The notes below the pieces were generated by a model, which saw nothing but the letters and a program-made list of their open reading frames with translations, was not told the DNA's origin and ran no database searches. DNA of 64,000 bases from an uncultured Thalassotalea sp. GTDB taxonomy: Bacteria; Pseudomonadota; Gammaproteobacteria; Enterobacterales; Alteromonadaceae. Each line of letters starts with the position of its first letter. Position 1 is the first letter of the stretch. Shown here one piece after another: positions 1 through 8,955 of the stretch. The position numbers and the translations under genes were made by a program. The stretch spans positions 711,685 to 775,684 of the forward strand of contig CANLNK010000002.1 in assembly GCA_947492575.1 (NCBI GenBank), in the 5' to 3' direction.

Positions 1-30
1 GATACAGATACTCAGGGAGAAAGTTACTAA
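1..30 (+). CDS. C-terminal end of an upstream gene (partial)
   Basis: Frame 1 is open from the window edge and encodes DTDTQGESY before a TAA at 28-30. That stop overlaps the ATG of the RimK-like gene by one base (TAATG), an arrangement typical of translationally coupled genes. In related bacteria a retropepsin-like 'ATP-dependent zinc protease' often precedes this rimK paralogue, but only nine codons are visible, so the identity is not supported here. Confidence 0.45.
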   Translation, partial: DTDTQGESY

Positions 31-992
31 TGCGCGGTTGGATTATCTACAAAGACAATGCAAGCTTACTCCGTCAAGAAGCCTATGAGATTCACCGACT
101 AGTCGAGGTCGCTAAAAGTGAGAACATTGAGTTGCAAGTTTTCTCGCCTGATCAGTTCGACTTAACTGTTACCCGTGATGATGAAAAGAGCATTCTAATC
201 GATGGTAAGAAACATGCGTTACCAGACTTTGTTATGCCACGCATGGGCGCAGGTACTACTTATTTTGCATTGGCTATTATCCGCCACTTAGAACGTTTAG
301 GTGTTTACTGTGTTAACAGCTCAAACTCAATTGAAACAGTTAAAGATAAGTTGTTTGCCCAGCAAATTTTGGCAGAAAAGAACTTACCTACACCTGATAC
401 CATGTTGGTTAAGTTTCCAGTCAACGTTGATCTAGTTGAAAAGCAAATTGGCTTCCCTGTCGTCGTTAAAACATTATCCGGCTCTCAAGGTAGCGGCGTT
501 TTTCTATCTAAATCAAAAGGCGAATTTGACGACTTGATGCAGCTCATCGAAGCCACTAATCCGAAAGCGAATATTATCTTGCAACAATTCGTTAAAGCGA
601 GTCACGGCAGAGATTTACGAGTGTTTACCATTGGTGGTCGCGCCGTTGCATGTATGGAAAGAAACTCAAACAGCGACAACTTCAAAGCCAATGTTAGTGC
701 TGGTGGTAGTGGGAAGCCCCACCCGATAACGCCTGAAATTGAATGGCTCGCGACTCAAACCGCCAATGTACTAGGGCTTGATGTTGCAGGTATCGACTTA
801 TTGTTTGACCAAGAGCACTTTAAAATTTGTGAAGCAAACTCTTCGCCAGGCTTTGAAGGCCTAGAAAGCGCAATTGATTTAGATGTACCGAGAGAGATTT
901 TCCACTTTATTCGAATCCGCTTAGGCATCTTCGATAAGCCGACAAGTAAAAAGTCGGCGAATAAAACCGAAGAAAAGAAAACAAACGTTTAA
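30..992 (+). CDS. rimK: RimK-family alpha-L-glutamate ligase (ATP-grasp)
   Basis: 320 aa, slightly longer than E. coli RimK (300 aa). The ATP-grasp fold spans roughly residues 95-285: the nucleotide-binding strand and loop VVVKTLSGSQGSGV lie near residue 145, and the metal-binding motif KICEANSSPGFEG near residue 266. RimK-family enzymes form amide or peptide bonds with glutamate using ATP, classically adding Glu residues to the C-terminus of ribosomal protein S6; the substrate here is not shown by the sequence. The tail after about residue 300 is Lys/Ser/Glu-rich and probably disordered. The start overlaps the preceding stop (TAATG) with an AGGGAG Shine-Dalgarno about 10 bases upstream. Family assignment is firm; S6 as substrate is inference. 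Confidence 0.88.
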   Translation: MRGWIIYKDNASLLRQEAYEIHRLVEVAKSENIELQVFSPDQFDLTVTRDDEKSILIDGKKHALPDFVMPRMGAGTTYFALAIIRHLERLGVYCVNSSNSIETVKDKLFAQQILAEKNLPTPDTMLVKFPVNVDLVEKQIGFPVVVKTLSGSQGSGVFLSKSKGEFDDLMQLIEATNPKANIILQQFVKASHGRDLRVFTIGGRAVACMERNSNSDNFKANVSAGGSGKPHPITPEIEWLATQTANVLGLDVAGIDLLFDQEHFKICEANSSPGFEGLESAIDLDVPREIFHFIRIRLGIFDKPTSKKSANKTEEKKTNV

Positions 993-1002
993 TGAAGTTT
1001 CC

Positions 1003-1029
1003 GAAGCCGCCATATCTTGTGGCGGTTTC
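1003..1029 (+). terminator. Stem-loop terminator after the RimK-like gene
   Basis: A 10-bp stem (GAAGCCGCCA / TGGCGGTTTC, one G-T pair) with a 7-base loop lies 10 bases after the stop codon. The following T-tract is poor, so termination strength is uncertain. Confidence 0.55.
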
Positions 1030-1118
1030 TACTGCACTTTGAAGTCTACTCTCATAGCGTTTCTTGTCACTCGTCTAATTAATATCTTCTTGCGTTTGCT
1101 TAACGGGCTTAGCTATCG

Positions 1119-1664
1119 CTAAAACTCAACAAACGGATATTTCTTCCCTTCTGCTGGCACGATATTAAAGTTCACGCCAAACAAGGAATACGTAGGTAGT
1201 TGATAAGATGGGTCGTACTTCGTAGAGACATAAACAACTTTACTAAAGCGAATATTACGAGAGATAAGATCTGACATAGCTTGGACATCGCTGTGGGGAA
1301 ACGCCAAGCTGTTTCGATCGATGACCAAAGCAAAACCCTCGGAAATATCTACCGAATCAGAGCAAAACGCACAATAACCAAAGTAGTCTGAGATATTTGA
1401 GCCAACCTTGATGATTTCCCGCATCAAATCAATATTGCCAAACAAGAAAGACATTTTCCGTTCAAACAAATCGCTATTTAAACTCACATATTGGCTAAGC
1501 AAGCCTGATTTAGCATGGGCATTAATTAAGTCGGTAAGAAACTGATTGTTGGCGTTAATTAAGTCGTGCTCCGACACGAGTGCCGAGTTATGCACGTCCA
1601 CCAAATAATTGTACTTGCTACCGAAGATATCGAAATAAGTATAAAAAGAGTCTACTAAATTCAT
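1119..1664 (-). CDS. Hypothetical protein, 181 aa
   Basis: I do not recognise this protein. It is 181 aa, mixed hydrophobic/polar, without signal peptide, membrane segment or cysteine-metal motif. Two cysteines (FGYCAFCSD) lie near the middle, around residues 95-98. The C-terminal third (VVYVSTKYDPSYQLP onward) looks like an alternating beta pattern. The ATG at 1664 is preceded on the minus strand by AT-rich sequence with only a weak ribosome-binding site. It stands alone between convergent rimK and the lactate operon, with non-coding sequence on both sides. Probably a lineage-restricted cytoplasmic protein; no function can be assigned. Confidence 0.6.
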   Translation of the reverse strand: MNLVDSFYTYFDIFGSKYNYLVDVHNSALVSEHDLINANNQFLTDLINAHAKSGLLSQYVSLNSDLFERKMSFLFGNIDLMREIIKVGSNISDYFGYCAFCSDSVDISEGFALVIDRNSLAFPHSDVQAMSDLISRNIRFSKVVYVSTKYDPSYQLPTYSLFGVNFNIVPAEGKKYPFVEF

Positions 1665-1808
1665 CGCAATGACACTTATATCTGACTTGTCACTACTTTA
1701 AATTTAGCAGGTTCTTCGAATTTTGGAGGTGACGCTTTCAGCAAAGAAACCTAAAGCCCCCTGCCCCTATTAACGAGTGATATTGAAGACTGAAATTAGA
1801 GAGTCATA

Positions 1809-2954
1809 TTAGCGAAAACGTAAATTTGCTTTTGACAGCTGTTCAATTGATTGGCAGCCCATTAAACGCATATCGCGAAGAAGCTCTTGCTCCATTAAAC
1901 CTAGTGCACGTTCTACACCCGCCTGCCCAGCCGCAGCCAACGGATAAAGGTAGCCACGACCGATACCCACGGCTTTAGCACCTAGCGACAGCGCTTTTAA
2001 AACGTGTGTGCCGCGTTGTACGCCACTATCGAATAACACATCAATTTTATCGCCGACGGCATCAACGATTTCCGCCAGCTGATCAAACGAGCTTCTAGCA
2101 CCATCTAGCTGCCTACCACCATGGTTTGAAATGACAATACCTGTACAGCCGATATCAACGGCTCTTTTAGCATCTTCAACCGTCATGATGCCTTTAAGGC
2201 AAAACTCACCATCCCAGAATTTGACCATCTCTTCGACATCCAGCCAATTCATCGAGGGATCGAGCATATTAGTGAAGTAGTCGCCTATCGAGCTGGTACC
2301 ACTGCCCATCTTAATATGAGCATCAAGTTGCGGCAGGCTGAACTTTTCGCGGATGACGTAATTGATGCCCCACATTGGTTTAAGGGCAAATTGCATCATG
2401 CCAGCAAGTGTTAAGCGAAACGGAATCGAAAAGCCTGTACGTAAGTCACGCTCACGATTACCGCCAGTAATAGAATCAACCGTCAGCATCATCACTTGTA
2501 CGCCAGCGGCTTTTGCGCGTTCCATCATGGCGCGATTTAAACCGCGATCTTTATGAAAATAAAACTGATAAACCTGGGGCGTATCAACTTGCTTGGCGAT
2601 TTCCTCAAGACTGACTGTACCTAACGACGAGACACCAAACATGGTGCCATACTTTTCAGCAGCGCCGGCTACGGCACGTTCACCTTTATGATGAAAGAGT
2701 CTCTGCAATGCTGTTGGTGAACAATACACTGGCATTGCCAATTTTTGTCCCATCACAGTGACAGATAAATCGACATTTTCAACGCCTGTTAGCACGCTTG
2801 GGAGCAAATCGCACCCGTCAAACGCTTCGCTGTTGCGTTTATAAGTTACTTCGTCGTCGGCACCGCCATCAATATAATCGAAGATTGGGCCCGGAAGTCG
2901 TTGTTTAGCAAGCTTTCTAAAATCGTGAAAGTTATAACATTGGTTTAAGCGCAT
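1809..2954 (-). CDS. lldD: FMN-dependent alpha-hydroxy-acid (L-lactate) dehydrogenase
   Basis: 381 aa, near the usual 380-400 aa of this family. It is a TIM-barrel flavoenzyme oxidising L-lactate to pyruvate and passing electrons to quinone or cytochrome. The active-site motif ISNHGGRQLDG (base His, substrate Arg) is present near residue 280, and the N-terminal YIDGGADDEVTY matches the family's FMN-site region. Two ATGs are adjacent at 2957 and 2954; the AGGAGG ribosome-binding site sits 5 bases before the second but only 2 before the first, so 2954 is chosen. It is the third gene of an lldP-dld-lldD operon, 9 bases after dld. Context strongly favours lactate as substrate, although glycolate or mandelate paralogues share the fold. 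Confidence 0.9.
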   Translation of the reverse strand: MRLNQCYNFHDFRKLAKQRLPGPIFDYIDGGADDEVTYKRNSEAFDGCDLLPSVLTGVENVDLSVTVMGQKLAMPVYCSPTALQRLFHHKGERAVAGAAEKYGTMFGVSSLGTVSLEEIAKQVDTPQVYQFYFHKDRGLNRAMMERAKAAGVQVMMLTVDSITGGNRERDLRTGFSIPFRLTLAGMMQFALKPMWGINYVIREKFSLPQLDAHIKMGSGTSSIGDYFTNMLDPSMNWLDVEEMVKFWDGEFCLKGIMTVEDAKRAVDIGCTGIVISNHGGRQLDGARSSFDQLAEIVDAVGDKIDVLFDSGVQRGTHVLKALSLGAKAVGIGRGYLYPLAAAGQAGVERALGLMEQELLRDMRLMGCQSIEQLSKANLRFR

Positions 2955-2963
2955 CATGACCTC

Positions 2964-4676
2964 CTAACCACATGAACAGTTGCGTTTGTGTTTTTCCATT
3001 TGACCGACACCAGGGTTAAAGCAATTAGTCGGGTCAAGCTTTCTGTAGAACGCTTTTACCGCTTCTTCTGCTTCGTACAAATGACCGACATTGTGTTCTG
3101 CGGGGTATTTAGCGCCGCGAGAATCAAGTAGCGCCAGCATGTCTTTTTTCAATTGCTTACCATCAACACCTTTTTTCAACACATAGTCTTGATGGAATAC
3201 GTAACAGAAAAAATGACCGTAGTATAAACACTTATCTATTTTGTCGGCGATAGCATCAGGTAACTCTTCAAGCCACAATGGGTCATTGCGTCGAAGCGCG
3301 ATATCAAGTGCTAAAATATCACCGAGTTTTTTCGCATGAAGGGTTTGATAACGAATCGCAGCACCCGCCGCCGCAAAACGTTGAAGATATGCTTTACTCG
3401 CCTCTTGTTCATCACAGATGAAATAGCCGCTTGAGTCGGTATGCTGACTAAAAAACTCAGCTAGATATTGGTTCGCTTCTTCGATACCGTCATCACTCAT
3501 TTTTAAAATAAGGTGATGCTCATAAACTTCACGATATTGTAGTAAGCGCTCCGGTAAGTGCTGAGGGAAGAACTTACTGGCAAATTGCATTACATGGTCG
3601 GTTAGATACTTAGTTAAGAATGGAATTTTATTCAAGGTTGCGTCTATTCTGCCTTTGAGGGCGAATAGCTTTGGCAATCTATCTGTGCCTAACTTCTCGA
3701 TGCTTAAAAACGTATCTTTGCCATATTTAGCCGCTACATCGAATATTTCACGATGCATGTACTCACCCACTTCTGGTAGGTTTTTAAAGTTACCTAGTAC
3801 ATCACGGCGCAGTTTCGTTAACACGCTTGGGTCGTTTGTTCCGATGTAATAAGTTTGCTCTTTTTTCGCTACCGTAAAGGTATCTAACCTAACCGCGAAA
3901 ACGGCTAGTTTACCGGCACAGCCACTCGACTCGTATAAGCGATTGGTATCGGCGTTAAAACGACTCGGCGTGTCTGCATCAATGTCTCTTAGCAAGTCTT
4001 GATAATCAGACGCACTAGCCTTTTTATCGCAGGCGAGTTCATTGCCATCAAACCTTTGGTGTTCTAAGTTGGTCAGTATCTCCTTGGGTGAGTCGCCTAG
4101 ATCTATGCCTAAGTGATTAACCAGGTGAAGTTTACCTTTCGAGTCGACCTGCGCGAATAGCGACAATTCAGTGTATGCTGGGCCACGTTTGACCAGAGCG
4201 CCACCAGAATTATTCGCTATACCACCGACAATAGAAGCACCTAGACAAGACGAACCAATCACTGAATGCGGCGCACGGTTGAGCGGCTTGAGTGTTTTTT
4301 CAAGCTTGTGCAGTGTTGCACCTGCAAAACTAACCACTTGCTCGCCTTTTCTCTCACCTTCACCAAGTACAATGAGTTGGTCCATTGCGAGTGTATTGAT
4401 GATGACAATATCGCGATCGTAGTCTTCACCGCTCGGTGTTGAACCTTCAGTAAGCCCCGTATTTGCAGCTTGCATGATCATAATGCAATCGGCTTCAACG
4501 CAAAGTTCTAGTGTTTGCCAGAACGCATACAAGGTTTGAGGAAACACCACAGCTAAAGCGCTACCACCACCTGAGCGCCAGCCGGTGCGATAATGCTCAG
4601 TTTTGCGCTCATTAACAGCCACATGATCATCACCATGCACGGTAATAAGTTGTGAGATTAATTGATCGTTTGTCAT
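2964..4676 (-). CDS. dld: Quinone-dependent D-lactate dehydrogenase
   Basis: 570 aa, essentially the length of E. coli Dld (571 aa). This peripheral membrane FAD enzyme oxidises D-lactate to pyruvate and reduces quinone. The N-terminal FAD-binding type 4 domain shows ANTGLTEGSTP near residue 70 and GSSCLGASIVGGIANNSGG near residue 142; the C-terminal half corresponds to the membrane-association domain of Dld. The extreme C-terminus is Cys-containing (NCSCG). It is the middle gene of the lactate operon, 29 bases after lldP. With the L-specific enzyme downstream, the operon lets the cell use both lactate enantiomers. The family is clear from length and motifs. Confidence 0.92.
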   Translation of the reverse strand: MTNDQLISQLITVHGDDHVAVNERKTEHYRTGWRSGGGSALAVVFPQTLYAFWQTLELCVEADCIMIMQAANTGLTEGSTPSGEDYDRDIVIINTLAMDQLIVLGEGERKGEQVVSFAGATLHKLEKTLKPLNRAPHSVIGSSCLGASIVGGIANNSGGALVKRGPAYTELSLFAQVDSKGKLHLVNHLGIDLGDSPKEILTNLEHQRFDGNELACDKKASASDYQDLLRDIDADTPSRFNADTNRLYESSGCAGKLAVFAVRLDTFTVAKKEQTYYIGTNDPSVLTKLRRDVLGNFKNLPEVGEYMHREIFDVAAKYGKDTFLSIEKLGTDRLPKLFALKGRIDATLNKIPFLTKYLTDHVMQFASKFFPQHLPERLLQYREVYEHHLILKMSDDGIEEANQYLAEFFSQHTDSSGYFICDEQEASKAYLQRFAAAGAAIRYQTLHAKKLGDILALDIALRRNDPLWLEELPDAIADKIDKCLYYGHFFCYVFHQDYVLKKGVDGKQLKKDMLALLDSRGAKYPAEHNVGHLYEAEEAVKAFYRKLDPTNCFNPGVGQMEKHKRNCSCG

Positions 4677-4705
4677 AAACTACTTCTCTGTGTTGATGAA
4701 CAGGC

Positions 4706-6436
4706 CTACACTAGCGGACCCGTTATCTGCAACCCATAAACCGCCAGCATTAATAACGCACCAGCTGTCAAAATATAATAAAGGGTTGGTAAAATCGTTC
4801 TTCGCAAAGTCGCCCCTTCTTGGCCTAGTAGCCCCACGGTCGCACTCGCTGCAACTACATTGTGAATGGCAATCATGTTACCTGCTGCTGCACCAACTGC
4901 TTGCCCTGCAATAACAAGTGCTGGCGAAATCGATAGGCTCATCGCCGCTTCATATTGGAACTGGCTGAACATCATGTTCGACACCGTATTAGAACCCGCG
5001 ATAAATGCACCTAGCGCACCAATTGTCGGGCTGACCATAGGGAAGAAGTCGCCGAACCAGTTAGCTAACATCTGTGCACTCGCCATCGGCATACTTGGCA
5101 AGTCGGATAAATTAACGCCAGAGTTAATAAACAAACGTACCATTGGAATTGTAAACATCAAAACAAAGCCTGCATTGAGTATTGTCTTAGTAGAGTCCGA
5201 CAATGCGCCTTTAAATACACTGGCACGCTCACCTGATTTACTCTGTAAAAGTAGAGCCACTAAGGCACCAATTAGCAATAAGCCACCTGGCAGGTATAGC
5301 GGGCTAAATGCGGTGCTAATACCTTGTTCGCCGAGAATGTTAGTAAATCCAACGCTAACGCCAGACAACAACGACTTGAACTCAACAAACACGCGTGAAC
5401 ATACCAGCAAAGCAGCTACAACAAGGTACGGAACCCAAGCCACAACAGGCGATATTTTCGTTGAGGCTTTGGTTGAGACTTTGGTTGAAGTCGGTGTATT
5501 GCTGTCTTCAGCATCAACGTCTAGTTTGCCAAACCAGTTTGCAGGCCAAAGTGATTTATCACTGAAATTCCACTGAGTTTTAGGTACTAAGAAACCTTTC
5601 TTCGCGGCACTAACTACAACTGCCATACTCACTAAACCACCGATAAGTGAGGGGAATTCAGGCCCTAAGAAAATACCGGTTAGTGCATAAGGAATGGTAA
5701 AAGCAACACCTGCAAATAGCGCAAATGGCAATACTTCTAAGCCTTCTTTCCAACTTTTGTTTTGACCAAAAAAGCGCGTTAGCATCATGACCATTAGTAA
5801 TGGCATGAAGGTACCGATAACTGCATGGATAACAGCAACGTGGGAAGTAATAAGCTGTAGATATTGATCCCAAGTCACGCCTTGTGCCGCTAACTGAGCT
5901 TCAATCGCTACGGTGTCTAAACTTTTGTTAACACCAATGACAATAGGCGTGCCGACTGCACCGAATGAAACTGAGGTACTTTGAATCATCATACCCATAA
6001 GTACTGCTGCAAGCGCTGGGAAACCAATCGCGACCATTAACGGGGCTGCAATGGCCGCTGGAGTACCAAAGCCAGAAGCGCCCTCAATAAAAGTACCGAA
6101 ACACCAAGCGATAACGATCGCTTGAATACGGCGATCTGGTGATACTTGCGTAAAGCCTTGACGAATCACCTGAATAGCTTGTGTATGCTTTAACGTATTA
6201 AGTAAGAAAATCGCACCGAAAACAATCCACAATACAGAGGCAGTAATACCTAAACCTTGTAGAATTGACGCAGCAACGCGGTTAGCTGACATATCCCAAA
6301 CGAATAAAGCCAGTAAGCTGGTTGCAAACAAAACGACTGGCATAGCTTTTTTCGCTGGCCAGCTAAAACCGACTAATAAGATGGCTGAAATGATAATTGG
6401 CAGTAACGCCAACAAGCCGAGAGTTAGATCACCCAC
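4706..6436 (-). CDS. lldP: L-lactate permease
   Basis: 576 aa polytopic inner-membrane protein with about 12-14 hydrophobic segments, close to E. coli LldP (551 aa). LldP imports lactate (and glycolate) with protons. The family signature [17 protein letters not shown] lies near residue 115 and [11 protein letters not shown] near residue 480. A hydrophilic Thr/Ser/Lys-rich loop with direct repeats ([11 protein letters not shown]) near residue 320 is probably a cytoplasmic linker and accounts for part of the extra length. Start is GTG at 6436 with AAGGAG eight bases upstream. It is first in the lactate operon and faces the divergent LysR gene, the likely regulator. Confidence 0.93.
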   Translation of the reverse strand: MGDLTLGLLALLPIIISAILLVGFSWPAKKAMPVVLFATSLLALFVWDMSANRVAASILQGLGITASVLWIVFGAIFLLNTLKHTQAIQVIRQGFTQVSPDRRIQAIVIAWCFGTFIEGASGFGTPAAIAAPLMVAIGFPALAAVLMGMMIQSTSVSFGAVGTPIVIGVNKSLDTVAIEAQLAAQGVTWDQYLQLITSHVAVIHAVIGTFMPLLMVMMLTRFFGQNKSWKEGLEVLPFALFAGVAFTIPYALTGIFLGPEFPSLIGGLVSMAVVVSAAKKGFLVPKTQWNFSDKSLWPANWFGKLDVDAEDSNTPTSTKVSTKASTKISPVVAWVPYLVVAALLVCSRVFVEFKSLLSGVSVGFTNILGEQGISTAFSPLYLPGGLLLIGALVALLLQSKSGERASVFKGALSDSTKTILNAGFVLMFTIPMVRLFINSGVNLSDLPSMPMASAQMLANWFGDFFPMVSPTIGALGAFIAGSNTVSNMMFSQFQYEAAMSLSISPALVIAGQAVGAAAGNMIAIHNVVAASATVGLLGQEGATLRRTILPTLYYILTAGALLMLAVYGLQITGPLV

Positions 6437-6565
6437 TTCTTGTTCTCCTTATGATGTTGTAATACCCCTGCCGAATTTGAATATTGTTTTTTATCTAAGG
6501 CCTTTGGCCGCAGTTTCGACACGAAAAGTTACGGGAATGTACAACTTTGCTATCTATTAATATAT

Positions 6566-6581
6566 ATTGCTAAAAGACAAT
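6566..6581. promoter_or_regulatory. Candidate LysR operator between lldP and the regulator gene
   Basis: The inverted repeat ATTG-N8-CAAT lies in the 181-base AT-rich divergent intergenic region, about 37 bases before the LysR start. LysR-type regulators usually bind interrupted palindromes of T-N11-A type in such places. The binding function is inference. Confidence 0.35.
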
Positions 6582-6617
6582 GTTTTTTTCCTTTTTTGAC
6601 ATAATAAGTAGTTCACT

Positions 6618-7535
6618 ATGGTAAAAGCTGATGACATATTTTTATTCGTAGAGGTTGTAGATGAAGGATCTTTTTCAAAAATAGCCGAAAAGTTTGAATT
6701 GACGAATTCCGTAGTGAGTAAACGGATAAGTCGACTAGAGAAAGCATTGAATGTGCAACTGCTCTACAGAACGACTCGTAAGCTCACCCTAACCGATGCA
6801 GGCAGCGCTCTTTATGGTAAAGCCAGAATTGCCAAACAATCACTGCAAGACGCCCGAGATGCGGTAACAGGCTATGGAGAAACCCTAAAAGGAAAGATCA
6901 AAGTTACCGTACCCGCTGTGTCCGCTGACATTGTGTTAAGCAATGCCATCGCCGAATTTTGCCAACTTTACCCAGAAATCGAAGTCGAGCTTTTTGTCAG
7001 TAACCGTATGGTGAATATCCTTGATGAAGGGTTTGATTTAGCGATTCGCACTGCACCATTACCGGACTCATCTTTGGTTGCTAGGCGCTTAATGGATTCG
7101 CACTGGGTAGCTTGCGCTAGCCCAAAGTATGTTGCACAAAAAGGCATGCCACAATCGCCTGAAGCATTAATTGATCATCAATGTTTAGTCTATAAATATG
7201 AGTCGACTGGCGCAGATCGTTGGTCGTTTGAACAAGATGGAAAAGAAACAATTGTGTCGGTTAACGGCCGATATCAAGCAAATAACCTGGACTCACTTCG
7301 ACAAGCAGCAATATCTGGGCTAGGCATTGCCTATGTGCCCAAAGTGCTAGTACACGAAGATATGCTCAACGGAAAACTTGTCAGTGTTGCTCCCCTTTAT
7401 TGTGCGAAACTAATGGGTGTTTATGCGGTGTATCCTCGTTCACGCCAGCCCGACAAAAAGCTCAATTTACTCGTAGAGCACTGCCGTGAAGCCTACATTA
7501 AAAAGCAAGAATACTTTTACCTGACGGAAGGTTAA
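6618..7535 (+). CDS. LysR-family transcriptional regulator, probable lactate regulator
   Basis: 305 aa, normal LysR length. The N-terminal winged helix-turn-helix is clear (GSFSKIAEKF...VVSKRISRLE, residues 17-45) followed by TTRKLTLTDAG; the periplasmic-binding-like effector domain spans about residues 90-295 (GKIKVTVPAVSADIVL onward). It belongs to the large CrgA/AaeR-like branch. It is transcribed divergently from lldP-dld-lldD across 181 bases, the classical position of a LysR regulator controlling its neighbour. Regulation of lactate use is inferred from position only; E. coli uses the unrelated GntR-type LldR. The ribosome-binding site before the ATG is weak. A strong terminator follows. 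Confidence 0.88.
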   Translation: MVKADDIFLFVEVVDEGSFSKIAEKFELTNSVVSKRISRLEKALNVQLLYRTTRKLTLTDAGSALYGKARIAKQSLQDARDAVTGYGETLKGKIKVTVPAVSADIVLSNAIAEFCQLYPEIEVELFVSNRMVNILDEGFDLAIRTAPLPDSSLVARRLMDSHWVACASPKYVAQKGMPQSPEALIDHQCLVYKYESTGADRWSFEQDGKETIVSVNGRYQANNLDSLRQAAISGLGIAYVPKVLVHEDMLNGKLVSVAPLYCAKLMGVYAVYPRSRQPDKKLNLLVEHCREAYIKKQEYFYLTEG

Positions 7536-7559
7536 TAACGGTGGCAAGGGTTAATCAGA

Positions 7560-7597
7560 AAATAAAAAAGGCGCTTAACCAGCGCCTTTTTTATTTT
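7560..7597. terminator. Bidirectional terminator between the lysR gene and the porin
   Basis: Perfect stem GGCGCT / AGCGCC with a 5-base loop, flanked by A6 on one side and T6 on the other. It can end both the plus-strand regulator and the convergent minus-strand porin gene. Confidence 0.9.
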
Positions 7598-7624
7598 CCG
7601 ATGGTCGGGAACATAGCTAGATGA

Positions 7625-8755
7625 TTAGAAACTATATTTAGCTGATAGTTGTAAGTAGTTAGAATTTATAGACTCTATACCTTTATCGGCAATTTCATAG
7701 TTACCAAACTCAACACCTGTGCTTAATTGCGGCGTTAGGTTACTGATTAAATTCACGCCCCAGTGGCTTCTTTCACGATCAAGCGTGTCTGTGGTCGCGG
7801 CGCCGTAGAACACAGTCGAACGTAAAGATTCAGTCCAAAAATGGCGGTATGACATGGCATACGCTGTTGTTTCTTCGACTTTGACTTGTTGGTCACTTGG
7901 ATCTGTCACGATATCTGCCGTCATACCAGCGGCGACATAACGCCCTGGCTCACCTAACGTGACTTGGAAGCGAAAGTCATCTTTACCGATAGTATTGATT
8001 TTACCTGCAATGTTCAGTGCCGCAGCGGTTTCGTCTAAACCGCCTTGATCAACTTTTCGTACAAGTGCACCAACAGAAAGTTGTCCCCAATCTGCATTGT
8101 GGTTGTAACGAGCGATGAGATCAGGCGTATTTTCGTCTTTGTCGGCATTCGTGCCTGTAACACCAACAGCGCTAGATGGCGCACCAATATCGCCATCACC
8201 ATTGGTTTCTGGGTTTTCGATTGCAAACTGCCAGTTACCGTAGTCAAAACGTAATTGTGTTTGACGGATAAAGGCTTCACCCACGTGAGGACCACCAAAG
8301 TCTAGCGTTTCTGGCAACGCGTGTAGTGGCATAAACGTCGTCCACGTTTGTCCTGCCGTCCAGTTTTTGTATTTGATAATGTAGTGTCTTAGGCGTGGAT
8401 TTGACGAGTTACTCACGACTTCGTTGCCGCCACCGCCATAAAAGTCCATTTCAACGAAGGCGCTAACATCACCATGCTGCACTTTTACGTTAACGCGAGA
8501 CTCTTTTACATTGAATCCAGTGCGAGAGGTTTCCACCGCTTGGTTGCCTGGGAAGTTACCAATCCAGTAATCTTGATACGCGATATCACCTTCAACATGA
8601 CGGATGTCGACTTTGGCATAACCGCCAATCGATACCTTAGTTTTTACGCCGTTATTGTCTAGGTTAAGCACCTCGACTGCTTGGCTTGATGCACTAGCGA
8701 AGGCTAATGCAATAGATACGGCTGTAGCTTTTACTCTTGTAGTAAGTTTTGTCAT
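7625..8755 (-). CDS. DcaP-like outer-membrane porin
   Basis: 376 aa. A Sec signal peptide (about residues 1-26, cleavage after SSQA) is followed by alternating amphipathic beta strands and a C-terminal strand ending in Phe (LQLSAKYSF), the BAM-recognition signature of outer-membrane barrels. The N-terminal pattern (VSIGGYAKVDIRH, VETSRTGFNVKESR, RLRHYIIKYKNWTAGQTWTTF) is typical of DcaP-type porins, known from Acinetobacter for uptake of negatively charged organic acids. It has its own terminator and lies beside the lactate locus, so it may serve carboxylate uptake across the outer membrane; that role is inference. A GGGGAAA sequence precedes the ATG. Confidence 0.78.
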   Translation of the reverse strand: MTKLTTRVKATAVSIALAFASASSQAVEVLNLDNNGVKTKVSIGGYAKVDIRHVEGDIAYQDYWIGNFPGNQAVETSRTGFNVKESRVNVKVQHGDVSAFVEMDFYGGGGNEVVSNSSNPRLRHYIIKYKNWTAGQTWTTFMPLHALPETLDFGGPHVGEAFIRQTQLRFDYGNWQFAIENPETNGDGDIGAPSSAVGVTGTNADKDENTPDLIARYNHNADWGQLSVGALVRKVDQGGLDETAAALNIAGKINTIGKDDFRFQVTLGEPGRYVAAGMTADIVTDPSDQQVKVEETTAYAMSYRHFWTESLRSTVFYGAATTDTLDRERSHWGVNLISNLTPQLSTGVEFGNYEIADKGIESINSNYLQLSAKYSF

Positions 8756-8955
8756 TTCGATTTCCCCAACGATTTTTATAATGAGTTTTATTGGGGGGCA
8801 ATTTTAAAAGCCGTTAATCTGAGTAATAAATGGACATAAAGACAAAGACTTTTTCCAATTCGGCAACAGTAGCGCAAAAATGATTCGCTTCAAGAGTAGT
8901 AATTCGAAGCATATGTCTAGATAATCACGACCAACATTAATTGATAGAATTTGCC

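Noticed and set aside
4866..5576. 236-codon plus-strand open frame inside lldP
   Set aside because: It is antisense to a well-conserved permease, has no recognisable domain and no ribosome-binding site; it is a composition effect of the lldP codons.
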